This document shows, piece after piece, positions 45,701 through 53,030 of a stretch of DNA of 64,000 nucleotides; the stretch's first letter is position 1, and every line of letters begins with the position of its first letter. The position numbers were made by a program, and so were the translations under genes. The notes beneath the pieces are model-generated. The model saw only the letters and a list, made by a program, of their open reading frames with translations. It was not told the DNA's origin and ran no database searches. This stretch comes from Nostoc paludosum FACHB-159 (lineage in GTDB: Bacteria > Cyanobacteriota > Cyanobacteriia > Cyanobacteriales > Nostocaceae). Location: contig NZ_JACJTU010000003.1 of the NCBI RefSeq assembly GCF_014698835.1, positions 284,811-348,810 of the forward strand, given 5' to 3'.

Positions 45701-46032
45701 GTAATATCATCGGTGTCCCCGATATCACCTTTATTCAAAACAGTCTCACGGAATTACAAGATAATCCTATTGATACTAATCGGCTAATTGCTAATAGTTG
45801 TATTGCTCGTAGTTCTAAGCAAAAAGGCACTTTTTTAATTACGGGTGTTGGTGGTTTACCTACTCGTCCTAATAATGCAGCAGCCTCAAATTATTCTACA
45901 GGTGATGTAGAAAATATCAGCAATAATAATAGTACAAATCGCCAGTGGAAAAAAGGCGATCGCATTATCGAACCACAAGGAGTATATCGCCTAGCAAACG
46001 GCAATTTAGTGATGAGCCGAGAATGTCGTTGA
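42775..46032 (+). CDS. TpsA exoprotein 3, filamentous haemagglutinin N-terminal domain
   Basis: A 1085-residue TpsA-type exoprotein. The start is a GTG at 42775 behind GAGAGA; the following residues form a normal signal peptide (LGLILSFTFTTNTSTLAQ). The TPS domain differs from the first two at its start (VTPDQTLGTQVTNNGSFYFI) but keeps NTNLFHSFSSF and LINPNGIIFGENALLDIRGS. Its next 150 residues (SVNPTAFLFNQIANQGANSI, NKSLILLGGRVSPTPESTGQ) are close to TpsA1. It shares the C-terminal domain ending GVYRLANGNLVMSREC. A terminator-like hairpin follows. Confidence 0.93.
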   Translation: MINQNYWNYCLPLGLILSFTFTTNTSTLAQVTPDQTLGTQVTNNGSFYFIEGGTTVSNTNLFHSFSSFSIPNGGAGIFLNDASISNIFARVTGGTASDIQGFIRTQGTANLFLINPNGIIFGENALLDIRGSFVATTANAIQFPGGAEFSLTSPVTPQNNLLSVNPTAFLFNQIANQGANSIENRGILAVPTNKSLILLGGRVSPTPESTGQILIDGGFVAARDGRVEIGGLTAPGTVGLNIDNNKFSLTFPDGIPKTDISLVNNSAAFSFGTSTSNIVVNANNLNLLNSSSIYSSIPRNQGTTETKAGDVFINADGIIRLENESSIASIGIGTGNTGNVNISAQSLELINGSSINSTTTKGNAGGVNIKVEDTISLINSQIISQAFSAELTSSSEVVSSQPRTDGSSNGINIQARNVLLSDRALITSSNILAGKPGDIKIEASDSIILNDTAIISSITDGKENAGNVSIIANRLIINNAFSNISASTFGSGDAGNIDIKVKELRMDNTSFISSNALNSQTNGSVGNGGDISIEAERVFLKNGGFIAAQSGGEGQGKVGRGGNITITASDSIEIDGTETNVFATGFLTSSKGNDAGNITINTKFLQFRGADISAATLGEGNGGNVIINSTDGVVIDDSVITSEIREGAVGKAGDIEINTPKFTLTNGGQIIADISEPDGNLPGGQGEGGNVRINASDAVIISGLDADGFPSLISVTSDNGSIGKPGNITINTSYFRLAERAEISASTSNFSDGGNITINARTFEALNGGRILNSTSSSGNAGDININAKDSITISGISADGYNAAIFAGTNADSIGNGGTISLFTNNFNVANGAGVTVRSEGQGIAGNINIIATGNYTANNSFISARAEQAGGGNINIAAKNISLRNNSDIRTDLSTGQANGGNINLNANTIIALEDSDILAFAPEGQGGNITFNTRALLTAPLYSPAQTATDRNTLESLANSDRTDINASGAISGNIIGVPDITFIQNSLTELQDNPIDTNRLIANSCIARSSKQKGTFLITGVGGLPTRPNNAAASNYSTGDVENISNNNSTNRQWKKGDRIIEPQGVYRLANGNLVMSRECR

Positions 46033-46052
46033 GCTTCTTGAGAGTTTGAAAT

Positions 46053-46091
46053 CCCTGACTTCTTAAAGAAATCGGGGATCTGATTTTTCAT
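46053..46091 (+). terminator. Terminator-like hairpin after tpsA3
   Basis: Imperfect stem ATCCCTGACTTCTT paired with AAGAAATCGGGGAT, followed by CTGATTTTT. The position 21 bases after the stop of tpsA3 and the T-rich tail suggest factor-independent termination. Confidence 0.6.
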
Positions 46092-46154
46092 AAAATTCAA
46101 TAAAATGTAAATATATATTCACTCATCAACCTCACCAGTTTATAGGAAAATAGT

Positions 46155-46598
46155 ATGACAATGAGCAAAATGGAAAAAATAGGTAAAGTAACTACCACAA
46201 TCACTATTACTAACCAAATTGACCAGACTCTTGCAGAAAGAGGATTTATTCCAGCAGAGCAAATACGTTCAATTACTTTACATGACGTTTTAGTTGACAC
46301 AGGTGCAACCAGGCTGTGTTTACCTAAAAATATTATTCTTGATTTAGGATTGCCTCTTCAAGGAGAAGTAGACGTTAAAGTGGCTACAGGAGTACACAAA
46401 GCTCGGATTTTTAAAATGTTAAATCTTTCAGTGGAGGGAAGAGAAGGCACATTTAATTGTATTGAATTGCCAGAAGGTTCAGATCCTTTATTAGGTTTAA
46501 TACCTTTAGAAGATTTAGGGTTAAAACCCGATTTGGTTAATCAAAAATTACGAGTTTTGCCAGTAGAAGGGAAAGATACTTATTTAATGGTTTTATAA
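46155..46598 (+). CDS. Retropepsin-like aspartyl protease family protein
   Basis: A 147-residue soluble protein with the aspartic protease motif VLVDTGATRLCLPKNI (Asp-Thr-Gly-Ala), followed by LGLPLQGEVDVKVATG and a C-terminal LLGLIPLEDLGLKPD block, matching single-domain retroviral-type aspartyl proteases. Such proteins would act as dimers. It has no signal peptide. An AGGA site precedes the ATG. Its place between tpsA3 and tpsB may be fortuitous. The substrate is unknown. Confidence 0.85.
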   Translation: MTMSKMEKIGKVTTTITITNQIDQTLAERGFIPAEQIRSITLHDVLVDTGATRLCLPKNIILDLGLPLQGEVDVKVATGVHKARIFKMLNLSVEGREGTFNCIELPEGSDPLLGLIPLEDLGLKPDLVNQKLRVLPVEGKDTYLMVL

Positions 46599-46638
46599 TT
46601 ACAACATAATTCAGAATTATCTTTCACAATTATTGGTA

Positions 46639-48432
46639 TTAAAACGCTTGATATCGCAGGGAAAAAGTAAAACCATTATCTTGTAGAGTATTCCCTCCAC
46701 TATTCACATCTATTAACGGAATACCATAATCTAAACGCAAATTTAAATCTCGAATTGGTTGCCAAATTAAACCTAATCCCAAACTTGCAAGTGTCTGTGA
46801 ACTGGAATTAGCACCACGATTATTCCACGCTGTACCGACATCAAAAAAAGGTGCAACTTGCAATGTATTGGAAGATGTTAAAGGAATACGAGCTTCAAAT
46901 GACGCTGTAATTCCATTGTCTGCTACAAATTCATTTTGACGGTAGCCGCGGACTGTATCAACTCCACCAATACTAAATTTTTCTAAAGATAATAAAGAAT
47001 CTCCTGTGAGTTGTGCATTTACTCTGGCTAATAAAATCGTTCCTGGTGATAACCGCTGCACCCATTGAAATTGTCCTAGCCAAGAAAAAAAACGTCCGTC
47101 GGTACCTGAGTCGTTAACTGTAGCGTCAAAAGCATCAATTCCAACACTAAATTGAGAACGTGCAGCTAAAACTCTACTAGCACTGCGTTCTACCCAATCT
47201 TGTGAAAAACGAATGACTGTAACTTTTGACAAACCGTTTTCTGGCCCTTCAGAAAAAGAAAAAGGAATGTCATTGAGTAAAAATGTTTGACTGCGGCGTA
47301 AATCTAATCCTAAACCAATAGCAAATTCGGATTGGGGTTTGCGATACAAAGGTTGACGATAATTAAGAGAATAAGTTTGCGCGTCACTTTTAATATCTAA
47401 CTCGCTAAATTCATCTTCAATGATGCGGCTGTCACTATTGTTGACGCGAAAAGCAAGAGTACCGTTATTCGGATTTAGGGGAATTGTATAGCTGAAATTA
47501 TATATATTCAGCCCTTCTGTAATTCCATATTCAGCACTGAAACTATCTCCAAAACCCGACAAGTTATCATGGCTGAGAAATATTCCTGCTTGGGTAGAAC
47601 CAATACTAGGAGTTTGATTGTTGGCTACAAATACTCCGCCATGAAATGCACGTGCTTCGGTAATTGTTACTTGTAAGATATTGCTACCGGGAGTACTACC
47701 GGCGGTTAATTGTGCGTTTACCCGTTCAATTAAAGGGTCGAGTTGTAATAGTTGCAGTGCTTCTTCTAAACGTTTTTGATTCAAGGGTGCAGACGAAGCT
47801 TTTCGCAGACGCGATCGCACGTATACTGGTTGTAATCTTCTTAATCCTCCTATTTCAATTTTTTCTAGTTCGCCTTCTACTACTTGAATTTGTACGACAC
47901 CATCAGTGAGATTTTGATTGTTGGGTAAAAATGCACCGCTGGTGACGTAGCCATTTTTAATGTAAAGTTCGGTGATATCTGAACGTAGTTGAACCAAGTC
48001 TACAAAAGTCACTTGACGATTTTCAAATAACTTGATTAACTCTGCAATTTCATCTTTTAAAACTGTAGATCCGAGAATTTCAACTTTTTTCACCAGAAAA
48101 CTTTCACTACTGGGAAAACTCGTATCCGCTGGTGTTGGTATCTCAGGAGGAGTCAGAATTTCAGGAGAAGTAGTAGGCGGAGTCGGGGGAGGAGTTGGTG
48201 AGGGGGTTGGTTTAGGAATCGTTTGGTCAAGGGTTTCTGGTGTTGTTGGCGGAATATTAATTCCAGGTGGCGGAGTAGATTGAGCAGATACAACACTTGG
48301 AAAAATAATTAAACTTAAGATTAAAGAGATATTGTAGCGCTTAAATCTTGTTTTTTTTTGTTTCTTATTCAACTGTAAATCAATATTTTTCACAAATTTT
48401 AAGTTATTATTTAACAGAAAAAATATTTTCAT
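46639..48432 (-). CDS. TpsB outer-membrane transporter (ShlB/FhaC/HecB family)
   Basis: A 597-residue two-partner secretion pore. A signal sequence (ISLILSLIIFPSVVSAQS) is followed by a proline-rich linker (residues of about 55-105), a POTRA region (FLVKKVEILGSTVLKDEIAEL; VVEGELEKIEIGG) and a C-terminal 16-strand type beta-barrel. The conserved loop motif VRGY is present (GVDTVRGYRQNEF), and the barrel ends in Phe (FTFSLRYQAF). It would export the three TpsA proteins encoded convergently upstream. No other TpsB is in the window. Confidence 0.94.
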   Translation of the reverse strand: MKIFFLLNNNLKFVKNIDLQLNKKQKKTRFKRYNISLILSLIIFPSVVSAQSTPPPGINIPPTTPETLDQTIPKPTPSPTPPPTPPTTSPEILTPPEIPTPADTSFPSSESFLVKKVEILGSTVLKDEIAELIKLFENRQVTFVDLVQLRSDITELYIKNGYVTSGAFLPNNQNLTDGVVQIQVVEGELEKIEIGGLRRLQPVYVRSRLRKASSAPLNQKRLEEALQLLQLDPLIERVNAQLTAGSTPGSNILQVTITEARAFHGGVFVANNQTPSIGSTQAGIFLSHDNLSGFGDSFSAEYGITEGLNIYNFSYTIPLNPNNGTLAFRVNNSDSRIIEDEFSELDIKSDAQTYSLNYRQPLYRKPQSEFAIGLGLDLRRSQTFLLNDIPFSFSEGPENGLSKVTVIRFSQDWVERSASRVLAARSQFSVGIDAFDATVNDSGTDGRFFSWLGQFQWVQRLSPGTILLARVNAQLTGDSLLSLEKFSIGGVDTVRGYRQNEFVADNGITASFEARIPLTSSNTLQVAPFFDVGTAWNNRGANSSSQTLASLGLGLIWQPIRDLNLRLDYGIPLIDVNSGGNTLQDNGFTFSLRYQAF

Positions 48433-48848
48433 TAAATTACTTTTAGATTATAAAAGTGAGTTTATGCTGGCAAGTAATTGATATGAAAGTGAACGGCGAT
48501 CGCCAATATATCTTGATATCTATATTTTATAAATTAAAAGCATAAGTTAACTTTAGGAATCACAACTAAAATTTTATAATAATTCATTATTATAAACGCT
48601 AATAAAAACTTTTTATAAAAAGTCCAATATTTATGTTGTTAACGCTATTTAGCCCCAGAAGATCCTCCCAAGCTCCCGATAAATTGGGGGCTTAGTTCGC
48701 TCCTTTTTAAGGAGGGTTAGGGAGGATCGAGTATTAACTCAACTGTATCGCTCTACAAAATTTTCATCAAATTTAGATATGCAAGCTAAATGCTGTTTAC
48801 AGCCAAGCCTCAACCGTCAACCATCAACAAAAAAACATGCACAACATA
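48433..48848. repeat. tpsB / DUF928 spacer with a multi-arm palindrome
   Basis: A 416-base gap without a gene. At 48661-48728 a dispersed palindrome has outer arms GATCCTCCC/GGGAGGATC and two inner hairpins (AAGCTCCC/GGGGGCTT and CTCCTT/AAGGAG), a cloverleaf-like fold. The remainder is AT-rich with nothing recognisable. Confidence 0.7.
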
Positions 48849-49598
48849 TCACTTTTCTTCATTTGCGATTCTTTGTAAATTTCCTATGCGTTTTTTAACT
48901 AGTTGTTCATTCTCTTTGGCTCTAGCTGACTCATACTTGGCGAACTCTTGTACAAGATTTGAACCGATTTGTCCCAGCTTTCCAGGACTAGCTGAGTTGA
49001 GTGCTTCAGCTAAGGCTTCATACCATAAATTCGCTGCGGCGTAGGTATTAGATTTTTGTAAACCATTGTCTGTAGTTAATAATTTGTTTTCGATTGTAGA
49101 TGGAATTTCTACAACCATAAATTCTGCTCTTTCTACTAAATCGTCTCCTGGACAACTGATTGCTACTTGCCAAAAATATTTTTTGCCAACGGTTAATTTT
49201 GGATAATTTTCAGGGAGAGATACTTGAAAAATCCCTGGTGATGTTTTTTGCTTGATAGGGTTACTGAATGCAGTGACTGTATTGTTGGAAACAAACTCAA
49301 AAATTTGAAATTCTATTTCCTGAGAACTAGACACATAACCTGCAAAAGTCGGACGTGTAGAAGCTGTATAGGCAATGTATGTTTTGGGTGCAAGTAATGT
49401 CAAAGGAATTTGATTATTAGAACTCGGACATCCTCTACTACCTCCGCTTCTGGTGTAATCGCTTGCGGGTTGGCGATCGCTTGGTCTAAAATTAGCACTT
49501 GCTAGTGGTGTGAAAAACAATAACAAGCTCACAACACAACTAGTTACTAATTTGGTATTGATAGTTTTGTTAAAAACTTGTGACATTTGATGCCTCAT
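48849..49598 (-). CDS. DUF928 family secreted protein
   Basis: A 249-residue DUF928 protein. The signal peptide is SCVVSLLLFFTPLASA. The mature protein begins with the Pro/Arg-rich segment leading to GGSRGCP, a DUF928 signature, then LTLLAPKTYIAYTASTRPTFAGYV, LPENYPKLTVGKKYFWQVAISC and a C-terminal helical part (AAANLWYEALAEALN). Function is unknown. In cyanobacteria it commonly neighbours CHASE2, CHAT and TpsA genes, as here. It lies 63 bases after the CHASE2 kinase gene in the same orientation. Confidence 0.9.
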   Translation of the reverse strand: MRHQMSQVFNKTINTKLVTSCVVSLLLFFTPLASANFRPSDRQPASDYTRSGGSRGCPSSNNQIPLTLLAPKTYIAYTASTRPTFAGYVSSSQEIEFQIFEFVSNNTVTAFSNPIKQKTSPGIFQVSLPENYPKLTVGKKYFWQVAISCPGDDLVERAEFMVVEIPSTIENKLLTTDNGLQKSNTYAAANLWYEALAEALNSASPGKLGQIGSNLVQEFAKYESARAKENEQLVKKRIGNLQRIANEEK

Positions 49599-49661
49599 AT
49601 TTCAGCAAGGGAATATTCAAATAAATTTATCACCCTCCAGTTACTACTATTCCTACTATTG

Positions 49662-51554
49662 CTATTTTCTTAATTTCCAACTGATTTCACAGACCGTTCC
49701 TTTAGGAGTAATGCTTTCACGCCTAAAATCACCTCCTAAATTTTTAGCAATATTTCTCAGTTGTTTTGTTCCTTTACTTTCAACAGATGAAATAAGTCCC
49801 GGTCCATTATCCTGAATTTTCAGAATATAAAAATCTTCATATTTTTTGCCAATAGCTTCGATACGTTTGACTCCTTTAGCATGTTTACCTACATTGCATA
49901 ATGCTTCTTCCAGAAATAAACAAAGTTCTTGTTTGTTATTCACACTCAAATATTTATCATCTACTGGTTCAAAAGTGCGAATTTTTACCTTAATATTTTT
50001 CAAATATTCCAAGTCCTGGCGTTCAAGGGTGCTAGTATACACTGCATAAAAAAGCTCATGTATTGGGCGTTTTAAATCAAGCTTTAAGCCGCTACCTAAA
50101 CGCAGGCTTTCATCTTGAGATAAAGCTTCAAGCTTTAGATATTCGCCAATTTCTCGAATTTCATAATTAAGCTTTTCTAACTGTAATTTTAACTCTTGAT
50201 ACGGCCAATCTTGAGCTTGCATCTGTCTTAAAACATTGGCTAAAGTTTGTAGAGGGCCATTATGAATTACAGTAAATGCATGTTCAATTGTGTGTTGACG
50301 TTCGTTCATTTTAATTTTAAATAGTTGATTGTTTTGATATAAAGCAAATGCAAAACCGTTCAATCCTAAACCATTTATTATTAAAGTTAATAAACCCGGT
50401 GCGATGGGAATCCACCAGCCGTATGAAATTAGTACTAAACCTAAACAAAATAAAGCTAAAGCGACTACTACAACCGCCAGTAAATTTTTCCATAAAGATT
50501 GTGCTAACCAAAAAAGAATTATTGGATAACAACCGCAAACTATTATCCATATATATTCCCATTCATCCGGCCAAACTTTTAACAGCGCCCGTCCGCTAAT
50601 CACTGCATTAATTATCTGAGAACAAGCGTGAGCATGAAATTCTACTCCATATATTTGCCCAGGTATTTTTTGATCGACAGTTGCAGAAGTATTGACAAAA
50701 TCAGTCACACTGGTAGCAACAATCCCAATTATCACTACTTTATCTTTTAACAAATCAGGATTAAAATTTTCAGTTTTAACATCCTTTAACGATAAAATAT
50801 TAAAAGGTTTTTTACCAGCCCGGAAATTCATTAATATCTTTAATCCGCTGCTATTTTCATTGACATATCCCCCAGTGTTAGACATAAAACGCGGCAGTTC
50901 TGTAGTTTTAAATCTGATTGTCTTTTGGTCAAATATGCCAGTTTCAATATTAATATTTTGATGAGATAAATAAGCTTGTGCTAACTGTAGCCCAAAGGAA
51001 TATTTATCTTCTTCAGGATTTTGAGGGTTTTTTGGTGATGGTGTCCAAAGTAAGTAGCGACGATATTTATTATCCTTATCTACTACGATGTCAGAAAAAC
51101 CTATTTGCTCTGGTGATAATTGTGGCGGCGGTGAAATTGGATCTGGAGGTAATATTTTTTCAATACCAATGAGATTTTTAGAATTTTGAAATACTTCTAC
51201 TAATTTTTGATGACCTGGTTCAACAGGTAAATCTCTAACTATATCAAGACCAATAGCGATGGGTTTATATTTTTGTATTGTTTGTATCAGCGTTGCAATT
51301 TCCCCATCTGGAATGGGATATGTACCAAGTTTGCGAATATCTTCTTCGTTAATACCGACAATCACAACTTTATCATCACTTATTTCCGCAGGACGCAAAC
51401 GTAAAAATGTATCCAACGCCATCAATTCAAAATCTTGTAAAAATCCATATAAACGTGCAATTACTATAACAGCTAAAAATGTCGCTCCTGGAAGTGATGC
51501 CAGTAGCAAAATTTTGATTTCATTTTGAATTCTTCTCCAATTAACCCACACCAT
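49662..51554 (-). CDS. CHASE2-domain sensor histidine kinase (HisKA_3-like)
   Basis: A 630-residue membrane sensor. An N-terminal transmembrane helix (LLLASLPGATFLAVIVIARL) is followed by the extracytoplasmic CHASE2 domain (about 35-330; FELMALDTFLRLRP, VVIVGINEEDIRKLG, KPIAIGLDIVRDL). Three membrane helices follow (about 335-410), then a dimerisation helix with candidate phospho-His in FTVIHNGPLQTLANVL. The C-terminal HATPase domain has the N box LEEALCNVGKHAKG and G1 box DNGPGL. It is probably co-transcribed with the response regulator 93 bases upstream and DUF928 downstream. The signal sensed is unknown. Confidence 0.93.
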   Translation of the reverse strand: MVWVNWRRIQNEIKILLLASLPGATFLAVIVIARLYGFLQDFELMALDTFLRLRPAEISDDKVVIVGINEEDIRKLGTYPIPDGEIATLIQTIQKYKPIAIGLDIVRDLPVEPGHQKLVEVFQNSKNLIGIEKILPPDPISPPPQLSPEQIGFSDIVVDKDNKYRRYLLWTPSPKNPQNPEEDKYSFGLQLAQAYLSHQNINIETGIFDQKTIRFKTTELPRFMSNTGGYVNENSSGLKILMNFRAGKKPFNILSLKDVKTENFNPDLLKDKVVIIGIVATSVTDFVNTSATVDQKIPGQIYGVEFHAHACSQIINAVISGRALLKVWPDEWEYIWIIVCGCYPIILFWLAQSLWKNLLAVVVVALALFCLGLVLISYGWWIPIAPGLLTLIINGLGLNGFAFALYQNNQLFKIKMNERQHTIEHAFTVIHNGPLQTLANVLRQMQAQDWPYQELKLQLEKLNYEIREIGEYLKLEALSQDESLRLGSGLKLDLKRPIHELFYAVYTSTLERQDLEYLKNIKVKIRTFEPVDDKYLSVNNKQELCLFLEEALCNVGKHAKGVKRIEAIGKKYEDFYILKIQDNGPGLISSVESKGTKQLRNIAKNLGGDFRRESITPKGTVCEISWKLRK

Positions 51555-51647
51555 AAATATTTTGACTTCAACTTATGTTTTAGCGAACAAAGCGACAAAG
51601 CATAATTCAATTAACTTCAAAAAAATCATATATTTCGCCATCGCCAA

Positions 51648-52382
51648 TTAATCAATTAATCCTTCTTGTCGAGCGCGGATTTCTGTTTGAATGCGAATAT
51701 TTTTACCCTCCTTTTTACAGTCTTCTGGATAAAGTCCGAGAACATCTTGAATTTTTGTCCAATATGCTCTAACTGCACGTTCAGATCTATACATCCGTTC
51801 GGATATTAATTTATCTGTTAATCCTTCTTCAAAGGCTAATCTTAAAACTTCTAACCATTCTGGTTTGAGTTCTAAACCATTTTTGATATCTTGTGTATGA
51901 GTTGCGCCTTGGAGTGCTATGTAGACGCGAGATAACATTTCCTGTTCTGATAATCCTTTATCTGCGATCGCAAATCCACCTTGATGTTCGTCAATCTCAT
52001 GTTTTATCCTTACCAAAGCCTTTACATAACTGCTTTGCACCATCAAATTTTGCTGTGGATATTGCTTGAGTAACTGTTGAATTAAGTTAATACCTATATC
52101 GATTTGGGCTGTCATTCCCGTGTCTTCTGGTATAGATAAATCCATCACAATCAAGTCAAAGCAAGAAGTCCCACTCCTATGGATAGCCTCAGTTCCAATT
52201 TTACTAAGAGCCTCAAATGCACTTCTAACCTTGATAATATTTGCATTTGGATATTCTTGTTGCAGTAAATTAAAAGTTGCAGTCAAGATTAATTGGTGGT
52301 CGTCAATAAGTAGAATTTTCATCGCTGGTGATTGAGATAAATCTTGACTTTTGATCGATGTATCAGCATAAACTTTAATCAT
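51648..52382 (-). CDS. Response regulator, receiver plus LuxR-like HTH
   Basis: A 244-residue regulator starting at MIKVYADTSI (52382); ATG 52322 (MKILLIDDHQ) is an alternative start closer to the receiver domain. The receiver has the acidic pair IDDHQ and the phospho-acceptor Asp in LIVMDLSIPED, with a longer than usual loop. The C-terminal helix-turn-helix resembles the NarL/LuxR type (EGLTDKLISERMYRSERAVRAYWTKIQDVL). It is the likely partner of the adjacent CHASE2 kinase. Targets are unknown but may include the downstream secretion genes. Confidence 0.88.
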   Translation of the reverse strand: MIKVYADTSIKSQDLSQSPAMKILLIDDHQLILTATFNLLQQEYPNANIIKVRSAFEALSKIGTEAIHRSGTSCFDLIVMDLSIPEDTGMTAQIDIGINLIQQLLKQYPQQNLMVQSSYVKALVRIKHEIDEHQGGFAIADKGLSEQEMLSRVYIALQGATHTQDIKNGLELKPEWLEVLRLAFEEGLTDKLISERMYRSERAVRAYWTKIQDVLGLYPEDCKKEGKNIRIQTEIRARQEGLID

Positions 52383-53030
52383 ATCTCTGTGGGTAAGTAA
52401 GTCGGGGTAAATAGTTATCGTTGGAATAAGGCAATAGGCAATAGGCAATAGTAATAAGGGTTTTAGCTAGTTTATTTTTTTAATATGGTTTAATTTTATT
52501 GTGCCAGCTTACTTAATCAACGTTTTATACCTTGATATACTGCATCCTATACGATCGCACTTTGCTTACTCCTTGTTTTTATATTTACTTTATAACTAAA
52601 TCGTTAACCAGGCTGAGGTTTAGCCCACAAGCTAAAGCTTGGGGCTATAAAACCAAGCCTGTCTATCCCTTCTACCCTAGAATGCATAACGCTGCACATA
52701 GCTGAGTTTCTCGTAAAGTTACGGGAATGCTTAGCCAACACAGTAACAATTAACGTTAATTCTGACTGCTTTTAATAGGGTATTGTAATTTTTGCAACAG
52801 ATTTTTGAAATTACAATGCAGTTTTCTGCAATCTTGCATACACCATGCTGTATCTCAGCAAGCAGCAAAGGTGCGTGAATTATATTAATGCTTTCTCTAT
52901 TATATTTTGTGTACGTAAGTACATTACTAATCGTCAGAATTGTTCCTAACAAATGACTCGCGTGTGGGGGCGTATAGCTTTACGCCTCTGCATTCTCTCG
53001 GAGATTTATTACAATTAAGGAGATAAATAT
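52383..53030. other. Intergenic region between response regulator and S8 protease
   Basis: A 648-base divergent spacer. It contains AATAGGC-type tandem repeats (52427-52449), a hairpin AGCCC...AAGCT/AGCTT...GGGCT (about 52622-52651) and AT-rich DNA. A Shine-Dalgarno-like AAGGAG (53018-53023) serves the protease gene. No gene was accepted here. Confidence 0.5.
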
